A DNA stretch of 64,000 nt from an uncultured Eubacteriales bacterium (GCA_934402395.1 CAKRTQ010000011.1:17578-81577), one strand, 5' to 3'. Positions 24,415 to 33,754 are shown, counted from the first letter of the stretch. Notes: generated from the letters alone by a model not told the origin. A program made the numbers and translations.

Positions 24415-25158
24415 ATGGAAGTAAAATATAATCCCCTTTTCGACCGCAAAAAGCCGCTTTTGCTGGCGCACCGCGGCTTCACGCCGGTCGCACCCGAAAA
24501 TTCGCTCGTCTCCTTCCGCGCCGCCGCCGCGCGCGGATATTGGGCGATAGAGACCGACGTTCACCGCACGCTTGACGGAATACTTGTCTGCTGCCACAAC
24601 TTTTCTCTCAAAAAGATGTACGGCGCGGACGTGAAAATCGAAGAGCTGAACCTCTCCGAGCTCGGCAGGCTTAAGATCGTGAACGGGAACAACGTCGGCG
24701 CTTACTCCGATGAGGAGCTGCAGCTGCCGCTGTTTGCCGAATATCTTTCGATATGCGTGCGCGGCGGGTGTGTTCCCTTTATCGAAACAAAGGGAGACGT
24801 TGTTGAGCAGACCCTACGCATGGTCGATGCCTTCGGCATAATCGACGGAGCTGTGCTCTCCTCCATCAACTTCGATCATATCGAAGAGGCGCGCCGCGTG
24901 AGCGACCGTGTGTTCATACACCATATATTCACCGCCGAAGAGCAGATGATGCGCGTTGCCGAGCTCGGCAACGGCGGTGTGTCGTATAATTACCCCGAGC
25001 TTGACGAGGTCCCCGCCGGTCTTGTCGAAAAAACGCACGCCATGGGCGTCCGCCTCTGCCTGCGTGCCGGCGACACCCCCGAAAAAGTGCGACGCATGAT
25101 GGGAATGGGGCTTGACTACATCCCCACAAACTGCGTATCTCCCGCCGATATCGACTGA
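24415..25158 (+). CDS. Glycerophosphodiester phosphodiesterase family protein
   Basis: 247 residues. ATG follows the preceding stop directly; GAGGT within the upstream gene serves as the ribosome site. GDPD signature: LLAHRGFTPVAPENSLVSFRAA (catalytic His and Arg, metal Glu), AIETDVHRTLDGILVCCHN (metal Glu/Asp and catalytic His), FIETKGD. GDPD enzymes release glycerol phosphate from glycerophosphodiesters, but related proteins act on other phosphodiesters and sugars. No signal peptide, so cytoplasmic. Pairing with an oxidoreductase and AraC-cupin regulator suggests catabolism of an imported glycerol- or sugar-phosphodiester; this is inference. Confidence 0.9.
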   Translation: MEVKYNPLFDRKKPLLLAHRGFTPVAPENSLVSFRAAAARGYWAIETDVHRTLDGILVCCHNFSLKKMYGADVKIEELNLSELGRLKIVNGNNVGAYSDEELQLPLFAEYLSICVRGGCVPFIETKGDVVEQTLRMVDAFGIIDGAVLSSINFDHIEEARRVSDRVFIHHIFTAEEQMMRVAELGNGGVSYNYPELDEVPAGLVEKTHAMGVRLCLRAGDTPEKVRRMMGMGLDYIPTNCVSPADID

Positions 25159-25162
25159 TACG

Positions 25163-25192
25163 GTAATATTTATCCCCGACTGCCCATATAAT
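25163..25192 (+). promoter_or_regulatory. SigE-like promoter candidate for the DUF4830 gene
   Basis: GTAATATT (25163-25170), 14-base spacer, CATATAAT (25185-25192). This resembles the mother-cell sporulation SigE pattern (GTCATATT / CATACAAT). The TATAAT part could be a SigA -10, but no SigA -35 is at the right distance. Confidence 0.45.
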
Positions 25193-25224
25193 CTACCAAA
25201 CGGATGAAAGGGACGGTCGGGGAT

Positions 25225-25734
25225 ATGTTTATTTACACTTGCCGTGCAGGAACGATACGGTTTTTCGCAGTCATAGTGCTGGCGGTCGCGGCACTTGCCG
25301 CATTGGTGATATTTGTACCGGCTTATCAGCCCGTCTCCGCGGGAGCGGAGGGCGGAAGCGGCGATGAAACGGTCAAGATCAACTATGACAGGATAAAAAC
25401 AAACGAGGACAGAATAAAATTTTTATCGCAGTTCGGCTACGAAGTCTCGGAGGACCCGCTTGAAACGGTCGAGATAACGCTTCCCGAAAAATTCGACAAG
25501 GTTTACGCCGGGTACAACGAGCTTCAGAAAGCACAGGGACTGGATCTTTCCAAATATCGCCGCAAGACGGTGATGCGATATACCTATGAAGTAAAAAACT
25601 ACGACGGGTACAGCGGCGGCAAGGTACTGGCAAACGTTATTGTTTACCGCGGACGCGTAATAGGCGGTGATGTGTGCTCCGCAGACCCGCAGGGCTTTGT
25701 ACACGGCTTTGAAGGGGCAATAAAAATACAGTGA
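25225..25734 (+). CDS. DUF4830 domain protein, membrane anchored
   Basis: 169 residues from ATG 25225-25227 (GGGGAT upstream). The in-frame ATG at 25204 lies only about 12 bases past the -10 box, so the later start fits better. N-terminal membrane helix (FFAVIVLAVAALAALVIFVPAY), then an external domain with IKFLSQFGYEVSEDPLETVEITLPEKFDKVYAGYNELQKAQGLDL, RRKTVMRYTYEVKNY and RGRVIGGDVCSADPQGFVHGF: the DUF4830 pattern, restricted to clostridia and of unknown function. The preceding promoter is SigE-like, so a sporulation role is possible. Confidence 0.8.
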   Translation: MFIYTCRAGTIRFFAVIVLAVAALAALVIFVPAYQPVSAGAEGGSGDETVKINYDRIKTNEDRIKFLSQFGYEVSEDPLETVEITLPEKFDKVYAGYNELQKAQGLDLSKYRRKTVMRYTYEVKNYDGYSGGKVLANVIVYRGRVIGGDVCSADPQGFVHGFEGAIKIQ

Positions 25735-25740
25735 ATCCGA

Positions 25741-25790
25741 AAAAGGTGCTGTTGAAAAAACTCATTTTGAGTTTTTCAACAGCACCTTTT
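25741..25790. repeat. Hairpin repeat, copy B (bidirectional terminator)
   Basis: AAAAGGTGCTGTTG then AAAAAACTCA, loop TTT, TGAGTTTTTC then AACAGCACCTTTT. The arms are 24 and 23 bases with one bulged A. It lies between the convergent DUF4830 and RodA genes and would end both transcripts. Confidence 0.85.
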
Positions 25791-25797
25791 GTGTATG

Positions 25798-26964
25798 TCA
25801 GCCGATGACAGTCTCCATATCGGCTGAGGCGCGTGACATTCCGACGCCCTCGCGTTCAAAGAAATACTTGACACGGTGAGACGCCACGCTTTGCACCATT
25901 CCGAGCAGCAGATATACCGCAAGCGTGGAAGATCCGCCGCCGCTTATCAGCGGCAGTGTTATGCCTACGACCGGCAGCATGGCAAGGCACATCCCCACAT
26001 TCTCCATTGTCTGGACCAGAATAAATGCGGCGACACCGACACAAATGAACGAGCCCGCGTCCTTGCGTGCCGTCCGTGCGATCATAAAAATACGAACGAC
26101 CAGCACCGCCATGGTGATTATCACTATCGCACCGCCGAGAAGCCCGAACATTTCGCAAACGGTCGAAAATGAAAAGTCGCTCTCCGCTGAATAAAGCGTG
26201 CGGTAATTTTCGGCTCCGGAGAATCCGCGCCCGAAAAATCCGCCGCTTGCCACGCACTTTTTGCCCTGAAGCGGCTGCATACCTTTACCGAGCGGGTCTC
26301 CTTCGGGATTGAAACCGTATATTATACGCTCCTGCTGGTAGGGATACAGCTTCGGCCAGACGTACGGGATTGCAATGAATGCAGCTCCGAGTACACCGAG
26401 AAAATAAAACGAACTGAGTCCCGCGCAAAAAAGCATAACGGCTACCGCGCCGCAGAAAACAAGCGTAACGCCGAGGTCACCCGACTTCAAAAGCAGAAGG
26501 AGTATCACACCGGCGTGCGCTCCGAGTCCGGCAAGCACCCATATCTTGTTGATGTCCTTTTTTACAAGGTCAAGATGTTTGGCAAAGGTAACGATAAACG
26601 TTGTTTTTACGAACTCAGACGGCTGTATCGTCATGAATTTGAGGTCGATCCAGCTTCGGTTCTCACCCACGGCAATGCCGAATTTCAGCGTATACGCCAG
26701 TATGCCGACCGAAAATACCGCGCAGGGTATCCAGAATTTTTTAAGCACCGTCTCATAATCTATCATTGAAATAACGACCATGGCGATGAGCCCGATAACA
26801 GTCGCTCCGACCTGCATGACAAAAAGCCGCGAGCCGTTTTTGAGATAGTGCCTGCCGCCGAACAGCATAAGGCAGCTGACGGTTGAAAGCACCAGCGCAC
26901 AGATCAGTACAACCTGGTCAATGCGCTTCAGTTTTTCGGTATACGGTGTCGAAAATGCCTTCAT
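25798..26964 (-). CDS. rodA: SEDS peptidoglycan polymerase, RodA type
   Basis: 388 residues, about ten membrane helices. Family markers: SWIDLKFMTIQPSEFVKTTFIVTFAKHL, LLKSGDLGVTLVF, YQQERIIYGFNPEGDPLGKGMQPLQGKKCVASGGFFGRGF in outline, and the C-terminal VGMCLAMLPVVGITLPLISGGGSS. SEDS proteins polymerise lipid II together with a class B PBP; RodA works in side-wall growth, SpoVE in the cortex and FtsW at the septum. The NPEGDP and PLQ features favour RodA. It follows the DUF5071 gene by 30 bases on the same strand; mreB is about 13 kb away. Confidence 0.88.
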   Translation of the reverse strand: MKAFSTPYTEKLKRIDQVVLICALVLSTVSCLMLFGGRHYLKNGSRLFVMQVGATVIGLIAMVVISMIDYETVLKKFWIPCAVFSVGILAYTLKFGIAVGENRSWIDLKFMTIQPSEFVKTTFIVTFAKHLDLVKKDINKIWVLAGLGAHAGVILLLLLKSGDLGVTLVFCGAVAVMLFCAGLSSFYFLGVLGAAFIAIPYVWPKLYPYQQERIIYGFNPEGDPLGKGMQPLQGKKCVASGGFFGRGFSGAENYRTLYSAESDFSFSTVCEMFGLLGGAIVIITMAVLVVRIFMIARTARKDAGSFICVGVAAFILVQTMENVGMCLAMLPVVGITLPLISGGGSSTLAVYLLLGMVQSVASHRVKYFFEREGVGMSRASADMETVIG

Positions 26965-26994
26965 CCTCTGCCGTCAGCCTCCTTTGATCATTGA

Positions 26995-27405
26995 TTAATT
27001 TGATGTTTTACGTATTCTTTCGTTGAGAAGCTCCCCAGCAGCGATATCCGCCTCCGCTTCTGCTTCATCGGCAGTCGGCTCATCGGCTATTCTTTCAAGC
27101 ACATCCGCAAGCGCCGCAATGTCCGCATTCGGGAAGCGCGGCAGGAGCGCCGTAACGACCCAGTACTTCCACATTCCGTCCGTTTCATCACGGCTCAGAA
27201 CACGGCGTACATGCGGCAGAAGCGCAGCGCTGTGCATAGCAAGCACCGGTATGACCTCTGCGGCAACAGGCCAGTTCATATCCTGTATCCACTCAAGAAG
27301 ATACGGCAGAACCGGCGCGATCTCTTCATCATCAAGCCCTCTCAGCGTTTCAATACCCGACGTATCGAATTTATTTTTCGGTACAAGATCAAAGATCTCT
27401 GCCAT
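26995..27405 (-). CDS. DUF5071 domain protein
   Basis: 136 residues. LVPKNKFDTSGIETLRGLDDEEIAPVLPYLLEWIQDMNWPVAAEVIPVLA in outline is the DUF5071 signature, a HEAT-like helical domain; MWKYWVVTALLPRFP follows, then an acidic Ala/Glu-rich tail. Cytoplasmic; no known function, sometimes carried by immunity-type proteins. Nine bases downstream of proS, so cotranscribed with it and probably with rodA. Confidence 0.82.
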   Translation of the reverse strand: MAEIFDLVPKNKFDTSGIETLRGLDDEEIAPVLPYLLEWIQDMNWPVAAEVIPVLAMHSAALLPHVRRVLSRDETDGMWKYWVVTALLPRFPNADIAALADVLERIADEPTADEAEAEADIAAGELLNERIRKTSN

Positions 27406-27414
27406 ACAGCAATA

Positions 27415-28857
27415 TCAGTACTGTCTGCCCCAGACTACCATATGTTTGGCGGGCTTGCCGCAGCACACGCAAACGTCGGAGATATGCTCCTCGTCAAAGG
27501 GTATGCAGCGGGATTTGACTCCGCCGGTATCGTTCTTTATCTTGTCCTCGCACTCGGAATCGCCGCACCACATGGCTTTGATGAAGCCGGACTTGTTCGC
27601 GGCAATGTCAAGGAATTCATCATAGTTATGAGCGACCGAGGTGCGCGCGGCAAGGTTGTCGGCGGCGCGGCGGTAAAGCTCATCGTGAACATTGCGGAGC
27701 GCATCGGCAACAGCTTCTTCGATATTGTCGAGCGACACAACGGTCTTTTCACGGCTCACGCGGGAAACGAGCACGCAGGTACCTGCCTCTATATCGCGCG
27801 GACCGAGCTCCAGACGGAGCGGCACACCCTTCATCTCGTACTGGGAATACTTCCAGCCGGCGGAGTTGTCGCTGTCGTCAAGCTTTACGCGGAATTTCTC
27901 TGCAAGGCGATCACGCAGAGCCGACGCAGCCTCAAGCACGCCTTCCTTGTGCTGTGCTACGGGAATGATGGCGACCTGGATCGGAGCAACGGCAGGCGGT
28001 AGGATAAGTCCGTTATCGTCGCCGTGGCACATGATGATCGCGCCTATCATACGTGTGGAAGCGCCCCATGAGGTCTGGTGCGGGTATTTTACGGTGTTAT
28101 CGCGCGCGGTGTAGGTGATATCGAACGCGCGTGCAAAGCCGTCGCCGAAATAGTGTGATGTGCCGCCCTGAAGCGCAAAGCCGTTGTGCATCATAGGCTC
28201 AACGGTGTAGGTCTCCTCGGCACCCGCAAACTTTTCTTTTTCGGTCTTGCGTCCTCTCACAACTGGAATAGCAAGCGACTTCTCGTAAAAGTCAACATAG
28301 ACCTGAAGCATACGGCGGGTCTCCTCGCGCGCCTCCTCCTCGGTCTCATGCATGGTGTGACCCTCCTGCCAGAGGAATTCGGAAGTGCGGAGGAAGGGAC
28401 GGGTCGTCTTTTCCCAACGCACAACGTTGCACCACTGGTTATAGAGCTTCGGCAGGTCGCGGTATGAATGTATCACATTGCGGTAATGCTCGCAGAAAAG
28501 CGTTTCGGACGTGGGGCGAACGCAAAGGCGCTCGGGCAGTGTGTTCTGACCGCCGACCGTGACCCATGCGCACTCGGGCGCAAAGCCTGCCACGTGATCC
28601 TTTTCGCGCTGAAGAAGAGATTCCGGGATGAACATGGGCATATAAACGTTCTCATGACCGAGCTTTTTGAACTCGGCGTCCATAATGCGCTGTATGTTCT
28701 CCCAAATGGCGTAGCCGTAGGGACGGATGACCATGCATCCCTTTACGCCGGAATAATCGGCAAGCTCCGCTTTTTTTACAACGTCGGTATACCATTGCGC
28801 AAAATCAACATCCATGGATGTGATCTGCTCTACCATCTTTTTGTTTTTGTCAGCCAT
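27415..28857 (-). CDS. proS: Prolyl-tRNA synthetase, archaeal/eukaryotic type
   Basis: 480 residues, the length of the ProS type that lacks the bacterial editing insertion. Class II motifs: motif 1 GCMVIRPYGYAIWENIQRIMDAEFK, motif 2 RWEKTTRPFLRTSEFLWQEGHTMH, motif 3 in HQTSWGASTRMIGAIIM. Anticodon domain VQVAIIP-type (IQVAIIPVAQ), and a C-terminal zinc-like segment with MWCGDSECEDKIK and CVCCGKPAKHMVVWGRQY. It charges tRNA-Pro in the cytoplasm. Starts at ATG 28855-28857 with GAAAGGG 12 bases upstream. Its promoter is embedded in an inverted repeat. No T-box leader was found. Confidence 0.96.
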   Translation of the reverse strand: MADKNKKMVEQITSMDVDFAQWYTDVVKKAELADYSGVKGCMVIRPYGYAIWENIQRIMDAEFKKLGHENVYMPMFIPESLLQREKDHVAGFAPECAWVTVGGQNTLPERLCVRPTSETLFCEHYRNVIHSYRDLPKLYNQWCNVVRWEKTTRPFLRTSEFLWQEGHTMHETEEEAREETRRMLQVYVDFYEKSLAIPVVRGRKTEKEKFAGAEETYTVEPMMHNGFALQGGTSHYFGDGFARAFDITYTARDNTVKYPHQTSWGASTRMIGAIIMCHGDDNGLILPPAVAPIQVAIIPVAQHKEGVLEAASALRDRLAEKFRVKLDDSDNSAGWKYSQYEMKGVPLRLELGPRDIEAGTCVLVSRVSREKTVVSLDNIEEAVADALRNVHDELYRRAADNLAARTSVAHNYDEFLDIAANKSGFIKAMWCGDSECEDKIKNDTGGVKSRCIPFDEEHISDVCVCCGKPAKHMVVWGRQY

Positions 28858-28901
28858 GTTGAAATAAGACCCTTTCGGAATAAGAATAAACAGTTAAATA
28901 T

Positions 28902-28940
28902 ATTATAGATCATCCGGTGCCTGATGTCAAGCACCGGATG
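28902..28940 (-). promoter_or_regulatory. proS promoter with -35 inside an inverted repeat
   Basis: Minus strand: TTGACA (28925-28930), 17-base spacer, TATAAT (28902-28907). The -35 lies in the 10-base loop of a perfect inverted repeat, arms CATCCGGTGC (28911-28920) and GCACCGGATG (28931-28940). No U-tract follows, so it is more likely an operator than a terminator of ftsH. Confidence 0.8.
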
Positions 28941-28985
28941 TGATTATGTGTAAATTTTTCGAATATTACCGACTTATATGCCGTA

Positions 28986-30812
28986 TCACGCCTCCGTACC
29001 GGCGTTCAGTATACGCATAAATTCCTCGCCCGTAATAGTTTCATTCTCATAAAGATATTTTGCAAGCTCCTCAAGCTTTGCACGGTTTGCGCGCAGTATC
29101 TCCTCGGCGCGGGCATATTCCTTCTTTACAAGCTCCACTACCTTGCGGTCGATCTCGGTCTGTGTCTCGGGCGAGCAGGCAAGCGTTGCATCGCCGCCGA
29201 GATACTGATTCGTGACCGTTTCAAGCGCGACCATACCGAAATCGTCGCTCATACCGTAGCGGGTTATCATGGCGCGGGCAAGGCGTGTCGCCTGCTCGAT
29301 ATCGTTTGACGCACCTGTGGATATCGAACCGACCGCTATCGCCTCGGCAGCTCTGCCGCCGGTGAGCGTTGCTATCTTGTTTTCGATCTCTTCCTTGCTC
29401 ATCAGGTAATGATTGCCCTCTTCGACCTGCATCGTATACCCGAGCGCGCCAGATGTGCGCGGAACTATGGTTATCTTTTGCACCGGCGCGGAATTGGTCT
29501 GCTTCGCCGCGACAAGCGCGTGACCTATCTCGTGATAGGAAACGATCATCTTCTCCTTGTCGGTGAGAATGGCATTCTTTTTCTGATATCCGGCAATAAC
29601 GACCTCAATGCTCTCCTCCATATCCTCCTGCGAGGCAGCCTTTCTGCCCGAGCGGATGGCACGGAGCGCCGCCTCATTGACGATATTGGCAAGTTCGGCA
29701 CCGGAAGCGCCGGACGCCATGCGCGCAATGTGCGAATAGTCGATATTCGGTTCTGTCTTTATCTTTTTGGCGTGGACCCGGAGTATCTCCTCTCTGCCCT
29801 TGAGGTCGGGCAGCTCGACCGGCACGCGGCGGTCAAAGCGTCCCGGACGGGTAAGCGCGGGATCAAGCACCTCGGGGCGGTTGGTCGCTGCAAGGATCAC
29901 CACGCCGGCGTTGCCCTCAAAACCGTCCATTTCAGTAAGAAGCTGATTGAGCGTCTGTTCGCGTTCGTCGTTGCCGCCGATCCTGCCCTCACGCTTCTGA
30001 CCTATTGCGTCTATCTCATCGATAAACACAATGCAGGGGGCTTTTTCCTTTGCCTGGCTGAACAGGTCGCGCACCTTGGATGCGCCCATGCCGACAAACA
30101 TTTCAACGAATTCTGAACCCGACATTGAGAAGAACGGAACGTTTGCCTCGCCCGCAACGGCTTTTGCAAGCATAGTCTTACCGGTCCCGGGAGGGCCGAC
30201 AAGCAGAATGCCCTTGGGCATTGACGCGCCTATCTCTTCGTATTGCTTGGGATCGTGCAGGTAATTTACTATCTCGGTGAGGCTTTCCTTTGCCTCATCC
30301 TCACCCGCGACATCCGAAAACTTGATGCCGTTTGAGGACTTCACATATACCTTGGCGTTGCTCTTGCCCATGTTGAACATCATTGAGTTTCCGCCGCCGG
30401 CTTTTTTCATCATCTGGCGTGTAAGGAACTGACCGAGGGCGGCAAATATCGCTATCGGCAGCACCCATGAAATGATGAACGAGATTATGGGCGAGGTCTC
30501 TTCGATTATCTCACCGCGGAAGTTGATATTTTTCTCGATAAGGCTGTTACGCAGATCGTTATCATCGCCGACCTTGCCTGTTTTATAAATCTTTTTTTCA
30601 TCCTTTGATGTGAACAGTATACGGTTATCCTGTATCTCGACCTGACCGATATCTCCGCTCTCCACCATGTTCCAGAAGGTGTTATAATCAACCTCTTTGA
30701 TCTGGTGCTGGGCGATCTCCGGCATTATGAAAATGTTTATCAGCATAATCACAAGCAGAACTATGGAATAATAAAATATCAGCGGTCTTTTCGGTTTTTT
30801 GACTTCATTCAT
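28986..30812 (-). CDS. ftsH: ATP-dependent zinc metalloprotease FtsH
   Basis: 608 residues from ATG 30810-30812 (AAAGGA 11 bases upstream); an in-frame ATG ten codons earlier has no site. Two membrane helices (about 12-30 and 115-135) flank a small external domain. AAA ATPase: Walker A GPPGTGKT, Walker B CIVFIDEIDAIGQ, SRH ATNRPEVLDPALTRPGRFDRR. Peptidase: zinc motif HEIGH, and the third ligand region (TGGRAAEAIAVGSISTGASNDIEQAT). FtsH degrades membrane and some soluble regulators. Its promoter is not clear; TATAAT lies just upstream of the start region. Confidence 0.97.
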   Translation of the reverse strand: MNEVKKPKRPLIFYYSIVLLVIMLINIFIMPEIAQHQIKEVDYNTFWNMVESGDIGQVEIQDNRILFTSKDEKKIYKTGKVGDDNDLRNSLIEKNINFRGEIIEETSPIISFIISWVLPIAIFAALGQFLTRQMMKKAGGGNSMMFNMGKSNAKVYVKSSNGIKFSDVAGEDEAKESLTEIVNYLHDPKQYEEIGASMPKGILLVGPPGTGKTMLAKAVAGEANVPFFSMSGSEFVEMFVGMGASKVRDLFSQAKEKAPCIVFIDEIDAIGQKREGRIGGNDEREQTLNQLLTEMDGFEGNAGVVILAATNRPEVLDPALTRPGRFDRRVPVELPDLKGREEILRVHAKKIKTEPNIDYSHIARMASGASGAELANIVNEAALRAIRSGRKAASQEDMEESIEVVIAGYQKKNAILTDKEKMIVSYHEIGHALVAAKQTNSAPVQKITIVPRTSGALGYTMQVEEGNHYLMSKEEIENKIATLTGGRAAEAIAVGSISTGASNDIEQATRLARAMITRYGMSDDFGMVALETVTNQYLGGDATLACSPETQTEIDRKVVELVKKEYARAEEILRANRAKLEELAKYLYENETITGEEFMRILNAGTEA

Positions 30813-30978
30813 GAGCTTGACTGTCCTTTCACATTTTATCAACTACATTATATATTCCCGTAGTGACGGCATTTGAATATATATCTGAAAAAATTGTGAA
30901 TTTTGATTTTATCGAAAAGGAACTTACGCAAGGTGAACAAAAAAGCGGCGACGCCTGCCTGCATATTTTATAAAAAAA

Positions 30979-31018
30979 GGGGCTGTTAAAAAACTCATTT
31001 GAGTTTTTTAACAGCCCC
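30979..31018 (-). repeat. Hairpin repeat, copy C (terminator of the FAD oxidoreductase operon)
   Basis: GGGGCTGTTAAAAAACTCA (30979-30997), TT, TGAGTTTTTTAACAGCCCC (31000-31018): 19 perfect pairs. On the minus strand it is followed by a run of T, placing it as the terminator after the FAD oxidoreductase gene. Confidence 0.85.
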
Positions 31019-31053
31019 AACGGATATCCCGTTTCAGCCACATATTTCCTGTT

Positions 31054-33753
31054 TCAGCCCCATATTTCGTCAATAATACGGCGCATCATATTTTTTGAAT
31101 CGTTCCTCACGCCGTCGGTGCGTCCTATCATCGACGCTCCCGTGACATACCGTGACAATTCAGGCTTTATGCGGCAGGCGATCGCACGGCGGACATCATC
31201 CGGATGCTTGCGGAAAATATCACGCACCGCCCCGAGTGCCGCCGCAAAGTAAAGATACTTTACGTCGTCATCATCGCATATCAGCTTGGTTTTATCATCG
31301 ACCGTGTCAAGATTCGGAATACCAACCGCATAATCGGGGTCGCACACCACATCAAGCAGTGCGGGGAGTGCCCCGCTCATTCCGCACTTTCCGGCAGCAG
31401 ACATTGCGCTCACGGCATACGGCAGGCAGAATGTGTGCGAGGAATACGGCATTTCACCGCTTCTGTCGCGTATCATTCCGATAATGGCATCACGCGCTGC
31501 GTCCGTCTCTCCTCTCACGGCAAGCGCAAGAGCCGCGCCGCGCCGCGAATGCGGGTCGTCAAGCATATAACGCAGACGATCGCTGCCGAGCTTGCGATTC
31601 ATGGCACAGGCAAGTAGCGCCGCACCAGGAGCATCCGATGCCAGCATAGCCGAAAGCTCATCGGCATCAAGCTCAAGAAGGTCATTTTTAAACCGCGTTT
31701 CGGGATCCACTGTGTAATAATAAATTCCAAAATGCGCGTCCTCGGCTACCACGCCGCGTCCGACAAGAAGTCCGCGAAGCTCACCACCGTCAATATCACG
31801 CACATCAACGCCGTCACGCGCAGCAAGATATGCAATGACTCCAGCCGCCTCGCCGCACTTCTGCATGGCGCGCATCATACGGCAGGCAAGCGCAATATCG
31901 TGGTCCATTGAAATATTCCGTCCGGCGGCAATAAGACCGCCGAAACCGCGCGGTATCATACATTCCCGTGTAACGGGAATCGATATGCGGCAATCCCAAA
32001 GCGAGCAAAGCTCCACCACATCGCGGTATGCGCGCGATTCAAACGGAAAGTCCTTGGCGTGGCTGTCAAGATTGGCAAGCTCCCAGAAGACTGCCCGTTC
32101 GGGCGAACATTCGGCAGCGTGCGGAAGCGTCATCACATCCTCACCGACAATACGCAGCCCCTCTCTCACGCCGAGGTATGAAGCGGCTCCGAGGCGGCGG
32201 TATCTGCCGTTTTTGTAGCTTTCTTTAAGATGCAGTGCCGATGAAGCCGATGCGAGCGTTTTTTTGCCGAGATCGGCAGGATCGTACTGATCGACAAGAC
32301 CGTCATCCTGATTTTTAGATGCAGTGCATCCGGTCTCGCAATTGAGGAAGCGCGACACGTTTGAAAAGAGCTGATATCCGCCGTCGCTCTCTCTGCCGCC
32401 CTGCATAGCGCATCCCGCAGCAAGGCATACGGCGGCATCCGCCGTTGCATCAACGGTAAGCCGCGCGTGGGCGGTGACAAGCCCCCCCGGACACTGCCAC
32501 GTCACGCCCGTGACCGTGTGACTGTCCGCATCGGCAGTCTCCGCTCCGCATATCGTCGCGCCGTATACGACATCGACACCGCTGTCGCAAAGCAGCCTGT
32601 CAAGCGCCATTCCTTTTGTAAGCAGACCGCAGCCGCGCTCGCATATAAATCCGCGCTTCTGCAGGCGTGCGGCAAGCGCATCCGCCTCGCAGTATATCCC
32701 GCCGCTGTAACCGAGATAGTATGAATGTATACCGCCCGATGTGCCGACGCCGCCCGGCTGGCTTCCCTTTTCGATCCCGAGGACCTTCAGCCCGAGCCGC
32801 GCTGCCGTTATTGCAGCTATGCTTCCCGCCGCGCCGAGTCCGGCAACGATGAGGTCATATCTGCCGCCGTCGGCGGCATCGGAAATACTGCGGGAAGGCA
32901 CAAATTCTCCTCCGTCCGGCTTCTCCAGCATTGCTGCAAACAGCACACCATCGCCGTATGCGGACACAGCATCGCCGTGCGCGACAGGGGCAAGTCTTGC
33001 GTACCCGTTGCTCCGGACCGTGCTCTTCTCGTCGGATATGACCGCAAACTCCTCGCCGAGCGCGGCAATGCGTATGTCAGTACCGTCAAAAAGTCCGTTC
33101 TCAATACGCCCGAGCACGTCAAGCCGCGCCGTACGCATATCGGTATCCGGAGAAAATTCAAATGTAACTGTCACATCGTGACAGGACGCGCCGCGGCAAG
33201 CACGGCACCCATCACCGAGATCTATATCGCCGGAAATTCCATCCCGGCTGTCGGCGATCCCGATGAGCCGCTTGCTTTTTATATGCTCTGCGGCAGTTCC
33301 TCCGAGCAGATCATAAAGATCCGCGCTCACAAGCCGTGCTGCGACCGCAGTGTGCCTGATGCCGTTGGTCACAAAGTCAACGCGCCAGCCATCTGCCGTT
33401 TTTTCTGCCGCAACAGGGACAGAAGACGGAAAATACGATATTTTGTCCGCCCGGCTCATAAGTATGTGGCAGAGCACCGGCGCAAGAGCGGTCGGCTCTA
33501 TCCAACCGTCTGCCGTTACAGCCCCGCGACGGCAAAGCTCCTGCACCGGCTCATCGTCGGCGGCAAGCTGAGCCGTGCCTACGGGAAGGGTGCCGCCGTA
33601 AAGGGCAAGCGCATATTCGCTGCCGGGAGAGCCGCAGGGATCAAGCAAGAGCACTCTCTTGCCCGAATCGGCAAGCTTTGCCGCTGCGCCTGCGGCGGCA
33701 AAGCCTGCGCCGCAGAATATGCAGTCAAACCGGTATATGTCGCCTGTGTTCAT
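31054..33753 (-). CDS. Large FAD-dependent oxidoreductase with two Rossmann folds and helical-repeat tail
   Basis: About 899 residues. The first Rossmann fold is at the N-terminus (FDCIFCGAGFAAAGAAAKLADSGKRVLLLDP), the second near residue 300 (DLIVAGLGAAGSIAAITAARLGLKVLGIEKG then QPGGVGTSGGI), which resembles PF12831. MIPRGFGGLIAAGRNISMDHD closes the FAD domain. The last 230 residues (LLELDADELSAMLASDAPGAALLACAMNRKLG, ALALAVRGETDAARDAIIGMIRD) look like HEAT-type alpha repeats. The start at 33751-33753 is one base after the solute-binding gene stop, without a ribosome site; an overlapping ATG at 33772-33774 is the alternative. Cytoplasmic. Substrate unknown. Confidence 0.85.
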   Translation of the reverse strand: MNTGDIYRFDCIFCGAGFAAAGAAAKLADSGKRVLLLDPCGSPGSEYALALYGGTLPVGTAQLAADDEPVQELCRRGAVTADGWIEPTALAPVLCHILMSRADKISYFPSSVPVAAEKTADGWRVDFVTNGIRHTAVAARLVSADLYDLLGGTAAEHIKSKRLIGIADSRDGISGDIDLGDGCRACRGASCHDVTVTFEFSPDTDMRTARLDVLGRIENGLFDGTDIRIAALGEEFAVISDEKSTVRSNGYARLAPVAHGDAVSAYGDGVLFAAMLEKPDGGEFVPSRSISDAADGGRYDLIVAGLGAAGSIAAITAARLGLKVLGIEKGSQPGGVGTSGGIHSYYLGYSGGIYCEADALAARLQKRGFICERGCGLLTKGMALDRLLCDSGVDVVYGATICGAETADADSHTVTGVTWQCPGGLVTAHARLTVDATADAAVCLAAGCAMQGGRESDGGYQLFSNVSRFLNCETGCTASKNQDDGLVDQYDPADLGKKTLASASSALHLKESYKNGRYRRLGAASYLGVREGLRIVGEDVMTLPHAAECSPERAVFWELANLDSHAKDFPFESRAYRDVVELCSLWDCRISIPVTRECMIPRGFGGLIAAGRNISMDHDIALACRMMRAMQKCGEAAGVIAYLAARDGVDVRDIDGGELRGLLVGRGVVAEDAHFGIYYYTVDPETRFKNDLLELDADELSAMLASDAPGAALLACAMNRKLGSDRLRYMLDDPHSRRGAALALAVRGETDAARDAIIGMIRDRSGEMPYSSHTFCLPYAVSAMSAAGKCGMSGALPALLDVVCDPDYAVGIPNLDTVDDKTKLICDDDDVKYLYFAAALGAVRDIFRKHPDDVRRAIACRIKPELSRYVTGASMIGRTDGVRNDSKNMMRRIIDEIWG

Positions 33754-33754
33754 G

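Noticed and set aside
28911..28940. Inverted repeat upstream of proS read as an ftsH terminator
   Set aside because: ftsH lies downstream of proS on the minus strand in the other order, and no U-tract follows; promoter overlap is the better reading.
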